A stretch of DNA of 64,000 nucleotides from Mesorhizobium sp. (GCA_004020645.1 SAQL01000029.1:17688-81687); one strand, 5' to 3'; shown: positions 33,828 to 43,076, counted from the stretch's first letter. Program-made: numbers and translations. The notes: a model not told the origin generated them from the letters alone.

Positions 33828-34622
33828 TCAGGCCGGGGTATCGGAGCCAAGTTCCCTCAGCCGCTTTACCGCCGTCGGCGGCATTGGCGGCGGGTTTGGC
33901 GTCTGGGACGCCTCGATGAGCAGCTGGTCGCAGGCGGCTTCCGTCTCGCCGATCAGCCGTTCCATAAATTCCTCCTTGCCCAATCCCGCCGGGATCGGCG
34001 GCAGGAAGCGCGCCTTGATCGTGCCGGGATAGCGCAGGAATTTCCGGCGCGGCCAGTAGAGGCCGGCGACGTGAGCGACCGGCACCACCGGAATGCCAAG
34101 CTGGGTATAGAGCTCGACGATGCCGTATTTATAGGCCGGCTCGTCGCCCGGCGCCCGGCGCGTGCCCTCGGGATAGATGATCAGCTGGCGGGGATTGCGC
34201 GCCAGCTCCTGCCTGGTCGCGGCGACCACCGCTTTCAGCGCCTTCGAGCGGCTGCCGCGGTCGACCGGGATCATCCGCATTTTCAGGATGTACCAGCCGA
34301 AGAACGGGATCCAGGTCAGTTCCCGCTTCAGGATGTAAATCGGATCTTGCAGGAACGGGAAGAAGGCGATCGCGTCCCAGAAGGATTGGTGCTTCGGCGC
34401 CAGGATGAATGAACCCTCGGGCAGGTTTTCCTGGCCGGTGATCTCGCTTTTGGTGCCGGCGATCTTGTCATAGAGCCACATGCTGGTGCGCGACCAGAAT
34501 TTCGGCACAAACCAGGCGCGGTGGCGCGGCGACAGAAAATAGTACGGGGTCCAGAGGATCATCTGGACGATCAGATTGACGTAAAAGACGAGGTTGAACG
34601 CCAACGAGCGAATAAGGAGCAT
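33828..34622 (-). CDS. plsC: 1-acyl-sn-glycerol-3-phosphate acyltransferase
   Basis: 264 residues. Converts lysophosphatidic acid to phosphatidic acid at the inner membrane. The HX4D catalytic motif appears as KHQSFWD and the substrate motif as YPEGTRR. An N-terminal span is at about residues 8-30. In rhizobia this gene usually follows ydcF and ftsEX, and here it is separated from ydcF by a four-gene cassette. Confidence 0.9.
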   Translation of the reverse strand: MLLIRSLAFNLVFYVNLIVQMILWTPYYFLSPRHRAWFVPKFWSRTSMWLYDKIAGTKSEITGQENLPEGSFILAPKHQSFWDAIAFFPFLQDPIYILKRELTWIPFFGWYILKMRMIPVDRGSRSKALKAVVAATRQELARNPRQLIIYPEGTRRAPGDEPAYKYGIVELYTQLGIPVVPVAHVAGLYWPRRKFLRYPGTIKARFLPPIPAGLGKEEFMERLIGETEAACDQLLIEASQTPNPPPMPPTAVKRLRELGSDTPA

Positions 34623-34701
34623 GTGGGAAGTGCCCGGTGAGGAGGTGTGCGTTGGTTACACCAAGCGCAGGCAAAAAGGAAACGGTGCGATGGCCCGTTC
34701 G

Positions 34702-35613
34702 TCAGGCCTGCCACGTCGCTTGCACCAGCCGCTTCTTTAGGCGTGGGGCGGCGAAATCGAGGAACGCGCGCAGTTTTACCGGCAGTAGACCCTGGCCGGC
34801 ATGCACGAGGCTGACCGGCCACGGCTGCGGCTCGAATGCCTCCAGCACGGCGCGGAGTGTGCCCGACCGCACCGCAGCTGTGATCTGGTAGGAAAGCACC
34901 CTCGTCAGCCCGACGCCGGCAATCGCGGCATCGATCGCCGCTTCCGCGGTATTGACCCGAAGCCGCGAGCGGATCGGAACAGTGAGGTCGCTCTTGCCGG
35001 TGGCAAAAGTCCATGCGGCAGGAGCGGTGAGCCCCTCGAAGGTGACGCAGCTGTGTGCCGCGAGGTCTTTCGGCGTCTTTGGCATGCCGTGCTCGGCCAG
35101 ATAGGCCGGGCTCGCGCAAACAACGCACCGGATCGAGCCGATGCGGGTGGCCACCAGACTCGAGTCGGGAAGCTCGCCGATGCGGACGGCGAGATCGATG
35201 TGCTCCTCCGTCAACTGGGTTATCCGGTCGGCGAGCATCAGGCGGATAGCCACGTCGGGGTAGGCGGCGAGGAAGCCAGTGACGACCGGCAGCACATGCA
35301 GACGGCCAAAGACGATCGGTGCGGTGATGATCAGTTCGCCCGTCGGCGCGCTGTATTCGCCGGCGGCGGTACGCTCGGCCTCGCCGACCTCGTCGAGAAT
35401 GCGATGGCAGGCAGCGAGGTAGGCGTGACCAGCGTCGGTCAGCGTCAGCTGCCGCGTCGAGCGGTTCAGGAGACGCGTCTTCAGATGCCGCTCCAGGTCG
35501 GAGACTTTGCGGCTGACCGTTGCAAGGGGGATGCCGAAACGGCGTCCGGCGGCCGAAAGGCTGCCGGCCTCCACTGCGGCGACAAAAAGCGACATGGCCT
35601 CGAGGCGATCCAT
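34702..35613 (-). CDS. LysR-family transcriptional regulator
   Basis: 303 residues. N-terminal winged HTH (LSAAGRRFGIPLATVSRKVSDLERHLKTRLLNRSTRQLTLTDAG) and a C-terminal effector domain (PTGELIITAPIVFGRLHVLPVV). The start at 35611-35613 gives MDRLEAMSLFVAAVE, the usual form. Divergent from an AhpD-like/DUF1348/PNPOx gene row, which is its likely target. Confidence 0.93.
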   Translation of the reverse strand: MDRLEAMSLFVAAVEAGSLSAAGRRFGIPLATVSRKVSDLERHLKTRLLNRSTRQLTLTDAGHAYLAACHRILDEVGEAERTAAGEYSAPTGELIITAPIVFGRLHVLPVVTGFLAAYPDVAIRLMLADRITQLTEEHIDLAVRIGELPDSSLVATRIGSIRCVVCASPAYLAEHGMPKTPKDLAAHSCVTFEGLTAPAAWTFATGKSDLTVPIRSRLRVNTAEAAIDAAIAGVGLTRVLSYQITAAVRSGTLRAVLEAFEPQPWPVSLVHAGQGLLPVKLRAFLDFAAPRLKKRLVQATWQA

Positions 35614-35720
35614 ACTTTTCCCGGAAAATGGAAGGATCAATTGCAAATATGGCAGCTACATCCGAATGATGGAAGGGGCCATGTTTTGGCGGCGAAGCTG
35701 ATCAACGAGAAGGAATGCCG

Positions 35721-36272
35721 ATGCCCCGTATCCCTACACCCGCGTCCATAGAGGCCGCGCCTGCTGCGTCGCAGCCGATGTTACATGCCGTCGAGAAGCA
35801 ACTCGGCGTCGTGCCAAACCTCTTCAGGCTTGTTTCCAATAGCCCGGCTGCGCTTGAAGGCTATCTCAGTCTGTCCGGAGCGCTTGCCAAAGGCCGCCTG
35901 CCCGCGCCGACGCGCGAGCGCATCGCTCTGGCGATCGCCGAGGTCAACGGCTGCAGCTACTGCCTTTCCGCCCACACCTATCTCGGCAAGAACCTCGCCA
36001 AGCTTGACGATGCCGAAATGGTCGCCAACCGCGCGGGCGGCTCCAACGATCCCAAGGCCGCCGCAGCCGTGCGTTTCGCCACCAAGATTGCGCGCGACCG
36101 CGGCCATATCGGTGACGAGGATCTCAGCGCCGTCAGGCTCGCAGGCTACGACGATGCGCAGATCATCGAGATCGTCCAGCATGTCGCTCTCAATGTCTGG
36201 ACCAACTATGTCAATGAGGTTGCCAGGACGGAAATCGACTTTCCTGTCGTTTCTGCCCGCAAGGCAGCCTGA
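35721..36272 (+). CDS. Carboxymuconolactone decarboxylase/AhpD-like peroxidase
   Basis: 183 residues from the ATG at 35721, seven bases after AAGG; another ATG is two codons earlier. The AhpD-like motif EVNGCSYCLSAH has the CXXC redox pair and the adjacent His, so peroxidase-like or redox activity is likely. First gene of a row facing away from the LysR gene. Confidence 0.9.
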   Translation: MPRIPTPASIEAAPAASQPMLHAVEKQLGVVPNLFRLVSNSPAALEGYLSLSGALAKGRLPAPTRERIALAIAEVNGCSYCLSAHTYLGKNLAKLDDAEMVANRAGGSNDPKAAAAVRFATKIARDRGHIGDEDLSAVRLAGYDDAQIIEIVQHVALNVWTNYVNEVARTEIDFPVVSARKAA

Positions 36273-36288
36273 ATTCAGCGACCACTGT

Positions 36289-36369
36289 GTCGGTTTTTGG
36301 AAAATCCGATGCTCAAACAAAAGAGATAGAGCGGCGGTACGGTTCGACTTGAAAGTCCGCCGCTCTAGC
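36289..36369. repeat. Family C repeat, copy 2, with a truncated first hairpin
   Basis: The right arm of hairpin 1 (GGAAAATCCGATGCTC), the linker AAACAAAAGAGAT and the full hairpin 2 (AGAGCGGCGG...CCGCCGCTCT) are present. The left arm is missing, which marks it as degraded. It lies between the AhpD-like gene and the DUF1348 gene. Confidence 0.8.
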
Positions 36370-36386
36370 CATCGCAAGGAGTTCCC

Positions 36387-36857
36387 ATGTCTGAAAGCCG
36401 CCCACCGCTACCGCCATTCACCGCCGAGACCGCCGCACAAAAGGCACGCATGGCGGAGGATGCCTGGAACTCCCGTGATCCGGCACGGGTCGCGCTTGCC
36501 TACACAATCGACAGCCGCTGGCGCAACCGGGCCGAGTTCCTGCAAGGGCGCGACGCCATCCAGACCTTCCTCACACGCAAATGGGATCGCGAACGCGACT
36601 ACCGGCTCATCAAGGAGGTCTGGGCCTTTCGCGACAACCGTATCGCCGTGCGTTTCGCTTATGAATGGCACGACCACAGCGGCTCGTGGTTTCGCAGCTA
36701 CGGCAACGAGAACTGGGAGTTCGATGAGCTTGGATTGATGCGCTTGCGCATCGCCAGCATCAACGACCTGCCGATCCTCGAGGCCGACCGCAAATATCAT
36801 TGGCCGCTCGGCCGCCGGCCGGACGACCATCCCTCTCTGACGGAACTCGGCCTTTGA
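36387..36857 (+). CDS. DUF1348/SnoaL-like NTF2-fold protein
   Basis: 156 residues. DUF1348 family: AEDAWNSRDPARVALAYTIDSRWRNRAEF, FLTRKWDRERDYRLIKEVWAFRDNRIAVRFAYEWHD, YGNENWEFDELGLMRLRIASIND. The cone-shaped NTF2 fold usually binds a small ligand; function unknown. It lies between the AhpD-like gene and the PNPOx gene. Confidence 0.9.
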   Translation: MSESRPPLPPFTAETAAQKARMAEDAWNSRDPARVALAYTIDSRWRNRAEFLQGRDAIQTFLTRKWDRERDYRLIKEVWAFRDNRIAVRFAYEWHDHSGSWFRSYGNENWEFDELGLMRLRIASINDLPILEADRKYHWPLGRRPDDHPSLTELGL

Positions 36858-36869
36858 AGGAGGCTTTCC

Positions 36870-37502
36870 ATGAATGCTCACGTCTTCACCAGCGATGTCG
36901 CCTTTACGCCAACCGTCAAGGCGATCCAGGCCCGCAAAGGCTCACGCGAGGCCTATGCCCGCGTCGAGGAGCGCGGCGGCTGGCAAGCTGACATAACCTC
37001 GGATCTCGCCGCCTTCATCGAGGCGCAGACCAGCGTCTTCCTGTCGACGGCCAATGGTGAGGGCCAGCCCTACATCCAGCATCGCGGCGGGCCGGCCGGC
37101 TTCCTCAAGGTGCTTGACGAGCGGACGATCGGCTTCGCCGATTTCTCCGGCAACAGGCAATTCATCACCCAGGGCAATCTGGACGACAACCCCCGGGCTT
37201 TCCTGTTCCTGATCGACTATGTGCACCGGCAGCGCATCAAGATCTGGGGCAGCGCGCGTGTCGTCGAGAATGACGCCGACCTGATGACGAAGCTGATGCC
37301 GGAAGGCTATAAGGCGCGCCCAGAGCAAATCATCCTGTTCACCGTTTCGGCCTGGGATTCCAATTGCCCGCAGCACATTCCACAGCGTTTCGAAGCGGCC
37401 GATGTGGCGGCGGCGCTGGCCGAGCGAGACAAACGTATCGAACGTCTCGAACAGGAGATCGCGCGCCTGCGCAGAGTCTCAAGCGCCACACTCAAGGAAT
37501 GA
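36870..37502 (+). CDS. Pyridoxamine 5'-phosphate oxidase-fold flavoprotein
   Basis: 210 residues. Split-barrel FMN-binding protein: FIEAQTSVFLSTANGEGQPYIQHRGGPAGFLKVLD, ADFSGNRQFITQGNLDDNPRAFLFLIDY, KIWGSARVVE. A C-terminal helix (ALAERDKRIERLEQEIARLR) is a likely coiled coil. A reductase of unknown substrate is more likely than a true PNPOx. It follows DUF1348 by 12 bases, so the two are in one operon. Confidence 0.88.
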   Translation: MNAHVFTSDVAFTPTVKAIQARKGSREAYARVEERGGWQADITSDLAAFIEAQTSVFLSTANGEGQPYIQHRGGPAGFLKVLDERTIGFADFSGNRQFITQGNLDDNPRAFLFLIDYVHRQRIKIWGSARVVENDADLMTKLMPEGYKARPEQIILFTVSAWDSNCPQHIPQRFEAADVAAALAERDKRIERLEQEIARLRRVSSATLKE

Positions 37503-37525
37503 TACCGCTGCCGGTCCGGAGCGGC

Positions 37526-38248
37526 TCAGTTCGGCGCAGCCGCCTCGGCCAGCGCGATACCGGTTGGCGTTGGCTTCACCGGCACGATGCCGCGCGCCAG
37601 CGCCAGCAGATATTTGTTGTATTCGGTGAACAGCACGCGCAGCGCCCTGGGCTTGGTCAGCCAGCCGCCATTGCCAAGATTGCTGTTGACCACCGGATAG
37701 GGCTCGAGCCTGGCCTTGTGCAGCAGCCGGCCCATTTCCAGCAGGCTGCGCGGCATGTGATAATTGTTGGTGACGAGGATCACGGTGCCATAGGCGTGGT
37801 CTTCCACCCACTTGGCACTTTCCTCGGCATTGCCGATCGTGTCCAGCGCGGCGTGGTCGATATCGACGCAGCAGGAAAACAATTTCTTGTCGCCGCGCGT
37901 CGCGACCTGAAGCTGGCGGCGGCTGGCGGAAGGATGCACGCCGCTGATCAGCAGCCGCTCGCCCTTGCCGGATGCCAGCAGACCCATAGCGGCGTCGAGA
38001 CGCGAATGGCCGCCGGTCAGCACGATGATGGCATCGGCTTTTGCCGGATTGGTAGGCGTCGCGAGACGGCTGACGGTGTTGGCGAACCAGCCGAAGCCGC
38101 CGGCAAACAGCGTTGCCAGCACGAGCAGAAAGAACGCGGAGATGCGCAACGCGCCCGCCAATCGACTGGGCTTGGCGCGCTCGCGGGAACGCGTAATCAC
38201 CAAGGGCAACTGTCCAGCCATTCCGGTCGAGTCGCGCGCGTCCATCAT
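37526..38248 (-). CDS. YdcF/DUF218 family membrane protein
   Basis: 240 residues. One N-terminal span (ISAFFLLVLATLFAGGFGWFANTV) and a DUF218 domain (ADAIIVLTGGHSRLDAAMGLLASGKGERLLISGVHP; VILVTNNYHMPRSLLEM). Family members include SanA and ElyC, which act in envelope maintenance. The double ATG (38243-38248) is the start. Lies 78 bases downstream of ftsX on the same strand. Confidence 0.88.
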   Translation of the reverse strand: MMDARDSTGMAGQLPLVITRSRERAKPSRLAGALRISAFFLLVLATLFAGGFGWFANTVSRLATPTNPAKADAIIVLTGGHSRLDAAMGLLASGKGERLLISGVHPSASRRQLQVATRGDKKLFSCCVDIDHAALDTIGNAEESAKWVEDHAYGTVILVTNNYHMPRSLLEMGRLLHKARLEPYPVVNSNLGNGGWLTKPRALRVLFTEYNKYLLALARGIVPVKPTPTGIALAEAAAPN

Positions 38249-38326
38249 CTTTATCGTTAAACCCGAAATGCGGCGTTTAGTAGGTGAAAAAGCACACATT
38301 ACGTTACGTTAATTCTCTATTCGTGA

Positions 38327-39316
38327 TCACCCCGCGTCCGGTTGGCGGACATCGATGTCGCTGAGATAGGTGACGACGGTGGCATGGGAGGTTGCCGCCG
38401 TCAGCGCACCGATGACCAGCACCATGAGGACGACGCCGAGATAGCCCGCTGAACCGATGGCGAAATTGCCGAACAAGGCGGTCGCCTGATCTGCCTCAGG
38501 CGTTGCCATGTTGCGCGACGACCACCATGAGAAGACGATGAAGACGAGCACCGCCGCCGCACCCCCGGCGGCTGCGCCCTTCATGCCGGTGACCAGAAAG
38601 TGGTGGCGGAATTCGCGCGCGATAAAGCGCGCTTCGGCGCCGACGAAATGCAGCACCTCGATGATGTGGCCGTTGCCGGCCATGGCGCCGCGCGTCGCGA
38701 ACACCACGGTCAGCACGGTTGCCGACAGCATCAGCGCCAGCACGGCAATGCCGATGGTCACCGTGGTGCGGGCCATGGCCACCAGCCGGTCGACCCAGGT
38801 GCGATGGTCGTCAAGCGCTGCACTGGGCAGTTTCGGCGTAATTGCGGCGCGCATTGCGGCGAAGTCGGGCGGGTTGTTCTCGTCTATGGTGACGATGATC
38901 AGACGCGGCACCGGCAGTTCGTCTATGTTGAGACCCGAGCCGAGCCACGGCTCCAGTAGCCGCGCCGTGGCATCGCGGTCGACGATCCTGGCGCTCTTCA
39001 CGCCAGGAAATTCGCCGGCGATCTGCGAGGCCTGGGCAAGTGCTGCCTCCATGTCGAGGCCGTCTACGGGCTTGATTTGGATCGTCGCCTCGCGTGAGAT
39101 CTGGTTCTCCCAGACCGAGGCGGTGTCGCGCACCAGCGTCACCGCGCCGAAGGTCAGGCAGGAGAGGAACGTCATGATGGCGATGACCAGGACCAGCGCC
39201 CGGCCGGCGATGTTCTGCGCCGGCACGATCGGCGCCATCTTGCGCTGAACGCGCTGCGTCGTCGCAGCCTTCCCGGCGTGCCGGTCTTCGACATGCTGAA
39301 CGGAATGGTCAGTCAT
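38327..39316 (-). CDS. ftsX: Cell division ABC transporter permease FtsX
   Basis: 329 residues. An N-terminal cytoplasmic region, a first span (ALVLVIAIMTFLSCLTFGAV), a large periplasmic loop with DIDEN-type segments and three further spans. With FtsE it controls peptidoglycan hydrolases at the division site. The start overlaps the ftsE stop by eight bases. Confidence 0.93.
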   Translation of the reverse strand: MTDHSVQHVEDRHAGKAATTQRVQRKMAPIVPAQNIAGRALVLVIAIMTFLSCLTFGAVTLVRDTASVWENQISREATIQIKPVDGLDMEAALAQASQIAGEFPGVKSARIVDRDATARLLEPWLGSGLNIDELPVPRLIIVTIDENNPPDFAAMRAAITPKLPSAALDDHRTWVDRLVAMARTTVTIGIAVLALMLSATVLTVVFATRGAMAGNGHIIEVLHFVGAEARFIAREFRHHFLVTGMKGAAAGGAAAVLVFIVFSWWSSRNMATPEADQATALFGNFAIGSAGYLGVVLMVLVIGALTAATSHATVVTYLSDIDVRQPDAG

Positions 39317-39968
39317 AGATATCCAGCCTTCCGCCGGCCAGGATCATGCGCCGTGCGTCGACCTGTTCCATCAGGCCGAGGTCGTGAGTTGCGATCACCA
39401 CCGCGGTGCCCAGCCGGTTGAGTTCGATGAACAGCCGCAACAGGCGCCGCGCCAGCGGCGGATCGACATTGCCGGTCGGCTCGTCGGCAAGCAGGATCTC
39501 GGGCTGCTCGATCAGCGCCCTGGCAATTGCGGCACGCTGTTTCTCGCCACCCGACAGCACCGGCGGCAGCACATGCATACGCTCGCCAAGGCCGACCCAT
39601 TTCAAGAGCTCGGTCACGTCGGTGCGGTAGCTCGCCTCCTCGCGACCGCGCACGCGCAGCGGCAAGGCCACGTTCTCGTAGGTCGTCATGTGGTCGAGCA
39701 GGCGAAAGTCCTGGAACACGACGCCGATGCGCCGCCGCAGATGCGGCAGCTCGGTGCGCGAGATGCGCGAGCGGTCTTTGCCGAAGATGGTGATCAGCCC
39801 GCGCGTCGGCTTGAGCGACATGAACAAAAGCCGCAGCAGCGTCGTCTTGCCGGCGCCCGAAGGGCCGCTCAGGAACTGGAAGGAGCGCTCCGGTATGTGC
39901 AAGGAAATGTCGCGGAGGATTTCCGGACCCATGCCATAGCGGAGGCCGACATTTTCGAAGCGGATCAC
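39309..39968 (-). CDS. ftsE: Cell division ABC transporter ATP-binding protein FtsE
   Basis: 219 residues. Walker A GPSGAGKTT, signature LSGGEKQRAAIARAL, Walker B ILLADEPTGNVD and H-loop ATHDLGLM are all intact. Pairs with FtsX. First gene of the ftsE-ftsX-ydcF row and divergent from a membrane protein gene. Confidence 0.96.
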   Translation of the reverse strand: MIRFENVGLRYGMGPEILRDISLHIPERSFQFLSGPSGAGKTTLLRLLFMSLKPTRGLITIFGKDRSRISRTELPHLRRRIGVVFQDFRLLDHMTTYENVALPLRVRGREEASYRTDVTELLKWVGLGERMHVLPPVLSGGEKQRAAIARALIEQPEILLADEPTGNVDPPLARRLLRLFIELNRLGTAVVIATHDLGLMEQVDARRMILAGGRLDIYD

Positions 39969-40160
39969 GTTCGACGACCTGAAACTTGCGGCGGCGACGA
40001 GCCAGCCTTCTCGGAGAAAAGACCATCGGCCGGCATGGTTAACCGGCGGTTAATTCTGAGGTTTTTTGGGCGCGTCACAGGGGTACCGATGGGGAAGCGT
40101 TAACCATTTCCGTTTACGCAAAAGAAACGAAGAGCGAACAAGTGCCGTAGTGCTGGGGCC

Positions 40161-40805
40161 ATGATGGCTGAGGATCGAACCGCGCGCCCGGTTTCCGGCG
40201 AAATCATGGCCGACACGGCCGCAAATGTGCCGGAACGCATCATGCGTGATCCGGCCGACGACATCGTCGATGCCGACTATGAGGTGCTGCCGCGCTTCAC
40301 CGGCAGCATGGACCCTTCATCGCCGCTCTCGCGCGTGATCGCCACGCCATCGCTCGAAGGCATGGACATGCTGCGCAAGCCCGAGGCCGCGATGGAACGG
40401 CTGCGGGCGCACGGCGGGCCGATCTTCTGGATCGCCGGCCTCAGTGCCGTGTTTGCGGCCTTCTGGATCTCGGGCGGGCACGCGCTGGTGCGCCAGGCGC
40501 CGCTTCTTCTTGCGGCACAGGAAACGGGCGCCGCCCTCACCATTTCAGGCGTTACGTCGCGTATCGATGCGTCCGGGCCGGAACCTGTCCTGTTCGTCGG
40601 TGGCGAGGCCGCGAATGACGGCGCCAGCCCGTCGCCGTTGCCGCCGCTGGAAATCCGGGTCACCGGCAATGACAGGCGCACAACCCGCTATACGCTGGAG
40701 ACATTCAACCGTTCGCTGGCACCCGGCGAAAGATTTGGCTTTTCGAGCCGGCTCGACATGCCTAGAAACGGGGTCAAGACAGTCTCGGTCACCTTCGCCA
40801 ACTAG
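40161..40805 (+). CDS. Single-span membrane protein, DUF3426-like C-terminus
   Basis: 214 residues. An acidic N-terminal 95 residues, one span (IFWIAGLSAVFAAFWISGGHALV) and a periplasmic beta domain (GAALTISGVTSRIDASGPEPVLFVGGEAAN). Relatives at this position beside ftsE in rhizobia often begin with a Cys-rich zinc-ribbon, which is not visible here. Function unknown. ATG at 40161 or 40164. Confidence 0.78.
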   Translation: MMAEDRTARPVSGEIMADTAANVPERIMRDPADDIVDADYEVLPRFTGSMDPSSPLSRVIATPSLEGMDMLRKPEAAMERLRAHGGPIFWIAGLSAVFAAFWISGGHALVRQAPLLLAAQETGAALTISGVTSRIDASGPEPVLFVGGEAANDGASPSPLPPLEIRVTGNDRRTTRYTLETFNRSLAPGERFGFSSRLDMPRNGVKTVSVTFAN

Positions 40806-40831
40806 GGCGATCATTTCTGGAAAGGCTGCCA

Positions 40832-41374
40832 ATGCCAGTCGTGCGCGGCAAGGATATCGAGGTTCTGTTTTCGGCGTCGGCGATTGCCCGCCGCAATCTG
40901 GAGCTCGCCAAGGAGATCGCCGAGCGCGACTATCAGGACCTTCTGGTGATTTCGGTGCTGAAAGGATCGTTTATTTTCGCCGCCGATCTCATCCGCGCCA
41001 TGCACGATGTCGGCCTGTCGCCCGAGGTCGAGTTCATCTTCATCTCCAGCTACGGCGCCGGCACCACCAGCGGCGAGGTGAGGGTGCTGCGCGACATCGA
41101 CAATGAGGTCGCCGGCCGCGACGTGCTGTTGATCGACGACATTCTCGAATCAGGCAAGACGCTGTCCTTCACCCGCGACCTGATGCTGTCGCGCGGCGCC
41201 AAAAGCTGCGCCATCGCCGTGCTGCTTGATAAGCGCATGCGCCGCCAGACCGCGCTCAACGCCGACTATGTCGGCTTCGACTGCCCCGACTATTTCGTCG
41301 TCGGCTACGGCATGGATGTCGCCCACGCCTTTCGCGAACTGCCGTTTGTAGGCGTCGTCAAGGGCGACGCCTAG
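40832..41374 (+). CDS. hpt: Hypoxanthine phosphoribosyltransferase
   Basis: 180 residues. Salvages hypoxanthine (and guanine) to IMP/GMP using PRPP. The PRPP motif VLLIDDILESGKTL and the segment YVGFDCPDYFVVGYGMD are characteristic. It starts 26 bases after the preceding gene, so the two may share a transcript. Confidence 0.95.
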   Translation: MPVVRGKDIEVLFSASAIARRNLELAKEIAERDYQDLLVISVLKGSFIFAADLIRAMHDVGLSPEVEFIFISSYGAGTTSGEVRVLRDIDNEVAGRDVLLIDDILESGKTLSFTRDLMLSRGAKSCAIAVLLDKRMRRQTALNADYVGFDCPDYFVVGYGMDVAHAFRELPFVGVVKGDA

Positions 41375-41385
41375 GGGGTGCTGAT

Positions 41386-41494
41386 ATTCAGGTGAGGCCG
41401 GCCTGCAAACAGCGGCCTCCTGCGCTCACGTACCAAAAGTACACTCCGCTCCGGTTCTCGGAAGCCGCTGTTTTCGGCTCGGCCTGACCTGAAT
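41386..41494. repeat. Long (109-base) imperfect hairpin downstream of hpt
   Basis: ATTCAGGTGAGGCCG pairs with CGGCCTGACCTGAAT, AAACAGCGGC with GCCGCTGTTT, and GTAC with GTAC near the tip (CCAAAAGTACACTCCGC). The overall shape suggests a repeat-derived structured RNA. No T-run follows. It may mark the 3' end of hpt. Confidence 0.7.
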
Positions 41495-41633
41495 CTCAAT
41501 ACACCTTGGTGCTCGATCCGTGCGCTGCTTGAAGTCGCTGTATGCAATTCTTCGATGCGGCGCGCTCCGGATTTTCTCCCTGACTGCGGTTGCGGTTCAG
41601 AAAAAGTCAACTTTTCCACGCCAACATTCCGCT

Positions 41634-42005
41634 ATGGCAAAGCTCCTGATCGTCGAGGACGATGAATCCGTCCGCACCCTCGCCGCCCGCGCGCTCGAAC
41701 GCGCCGGGCATATGATCGACATCGCCGCCGACGGCGCGCAGGGGCTTGCCCTGATCCGCGCAGCACGTGGCGGCTACGACCTTGTCGTCTCAGATATCCG
41801 CATGCCGGAAATGGACGGGATCCAAATGGCCAAGGCGGCGGCGTCGCTTTTCCCGGCGATGAAGATCTTGCTGATGACCGGCTATGCCGACCAGCGCGAG
41901 CGCGCCGAGGAATTGAACGGCGTCATTGTGGATGTCGTGCAGAAGCCATTCACGCTGGCCGAAATCCGCGCGCGTGTCGAACAGGCGCTCGCCTGTTTTG
42001 CCTAA
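41634..42005 (+). CDS. Single-domain response regulator
   Basis: 123 residues, a receiver domain only. Acidic pocket Asp9/Asp10, phospho-acceptor Asp54 (VVSDIRMPEMDG), Thr82 (LLMTGY) and Lys104 (QKPF) are intact. No output domain; it resembles CpdR/DivK-type regulators that act by protein contact. The ATG at 41634 is preferred. The stop TAA is the first triplet of repeat B at 42003. Confidence 0.9.
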   Translation: MAKLLIVEDDESVRTLAARALERAGHMIDIAADGAQGLALIRAARGGYDLVVSDIRMPEMDGIQMAKAAASLFPAMKILLMTGYADQRERAEELNGVIVDVVQKPFTLAEIRARVEQALACFA

Positions 42006-42106
42006 AGCGCGTCGCGTCTGAAAGGATTCATGCGAGGCTTAAGTTCTTGTTTTTATGCATGTCGTCGCTCCAAAACCGCTGCGCACTTTTGGGCGACATG
42101 CATTAG
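42003..42106. repeat. Palindromic repeat family B, copy 3
   Basis: TAAAGCGCG at the left end and the GCATGTCG...CGACATGC hairpin at the right match 21495-21604 closely. It is placed between the response regulator and a convergent DMT transporter. Confidence 0.85.
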
Positions 42107-42125
42107 AATCCAAGCCTAAACGCGG

Positions 42126-43076
42126 TCAGGCCGGATCGCAGGTCGCCGCGACTGCCGGCCCGCTGCTCCGGCGCCGACTGGCATGGAGCGCGAACAGACC
42201 GGCGCCGATGATGAGGGCGGCGCCGACGACCGTGGTCGATCGCGGCACTTCGGCAAAGAACAGGAAACCCCACAGCGGCGACCAGATGATGCCGGTGTAT
42301 TCGAAGGTGGCGACGCTGTTGGCGGGCGCCAGCCGGTAGGCCTGCGACAACAGGATCATCCCGGCCGAAGCGACGAAGCCGCAGGCCGCCATCGTCAGAA
42401 AATCGATCGGCGTCGGCCAGATCCATGGCCTGACCAGGAATTCGAGGCTCGGATGCGTGGCGTGAGCTATTCCTGCCAGCCAGAACAGCCCGGCGACCGC
42501 TGCAGCGCCCAGGAGATAGACGCCGTTTTGATAGAACGCCATGACTGTGGATGATTCGGTGTCACCGATCTTGCGGGCCATCAACTGCGAAAAGCCGTAC
42601 AGCACCGCCGAGGCCAGCGACAGCAGCGCTGCCCAGTCGAACAGCCCGACACCGGGCCGCAGCATCACCAGCACGCCCAGCATCCCGACCATGACGGTGA
42701 CGAGCGTCTGCCACGCCACCCGTTCGCCGAGATAGGGGCCGGCAAGCGCCATGATGAACAGCGGTGCCATGAAATAGAGCGCCACCGCGTCGGCAAGCGG
42801 CAGGGCGGCGATCGCCAGGTAGTAGACCGTGTAGGAGGTGAACAGGATGAAGGCACGCATCGTCAGCATGCGAAACCGCTTCGAAAAGATCGCGCTGAGC
42901 CCGACATCGGCATGAACAAGCACGAGAAGAATGGGCAGGGCGACGATCGAGCGGATCGCCATCACCTCGGTCACCGGATAAGTGCTCGATACGGCCTTGA
43001 TCAGCGGGTCCTGGAGCGAGAACACCAGAACGCCGAGGCAAAGGCTTGCCATGCCGACAACGATCCGGTTCTGCAT
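42126..43076 (-). CDS. DMT-family transporter (EamA)
   Basis: 316 residues, about ten spans in two EamA repeats (LPLADAVALYFMAPLFIMALAGPYLGERV; LAPANSVATFEYTGIIWSPLWGFLFFAEVP). Inner-membrane exporter of unknown metabolite, similar to the RhtA/S-adenosylmethionine-uptake-like group. The start at 43074-43076 follows AAGGAG by 12 bases; an ATG 20 codons upstream is possible. Confidence 0.87.
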   Translation of the reverse strand: MQNRIVVGMASLCLGVLVFSLQDPLIKAVSSTYPVTEVMAIRSIVALPILLVLVHADVGLSAIFSKRFRMLTMRAFILFTSYTVYYLAIAALPLADAVALYFMAPLFIMALAGPYLGERVAWQTLVTVMVGMLGVLVMLRPGVGLFDWAALLSLASAVLYGFSQLMARKIGDTESSTVMAFYQNGVYLLGAAAVAGLFWLAGIAHATHPSLEFLVRPWIWPTPIDFLTMAACGFVASAGMILLSQAYRLAPANSVATFEYTGIIWSPLWGFLFFAEVPRSTTVVGAALIIGAGLFALHASRRRSSGPAVAATCDPA

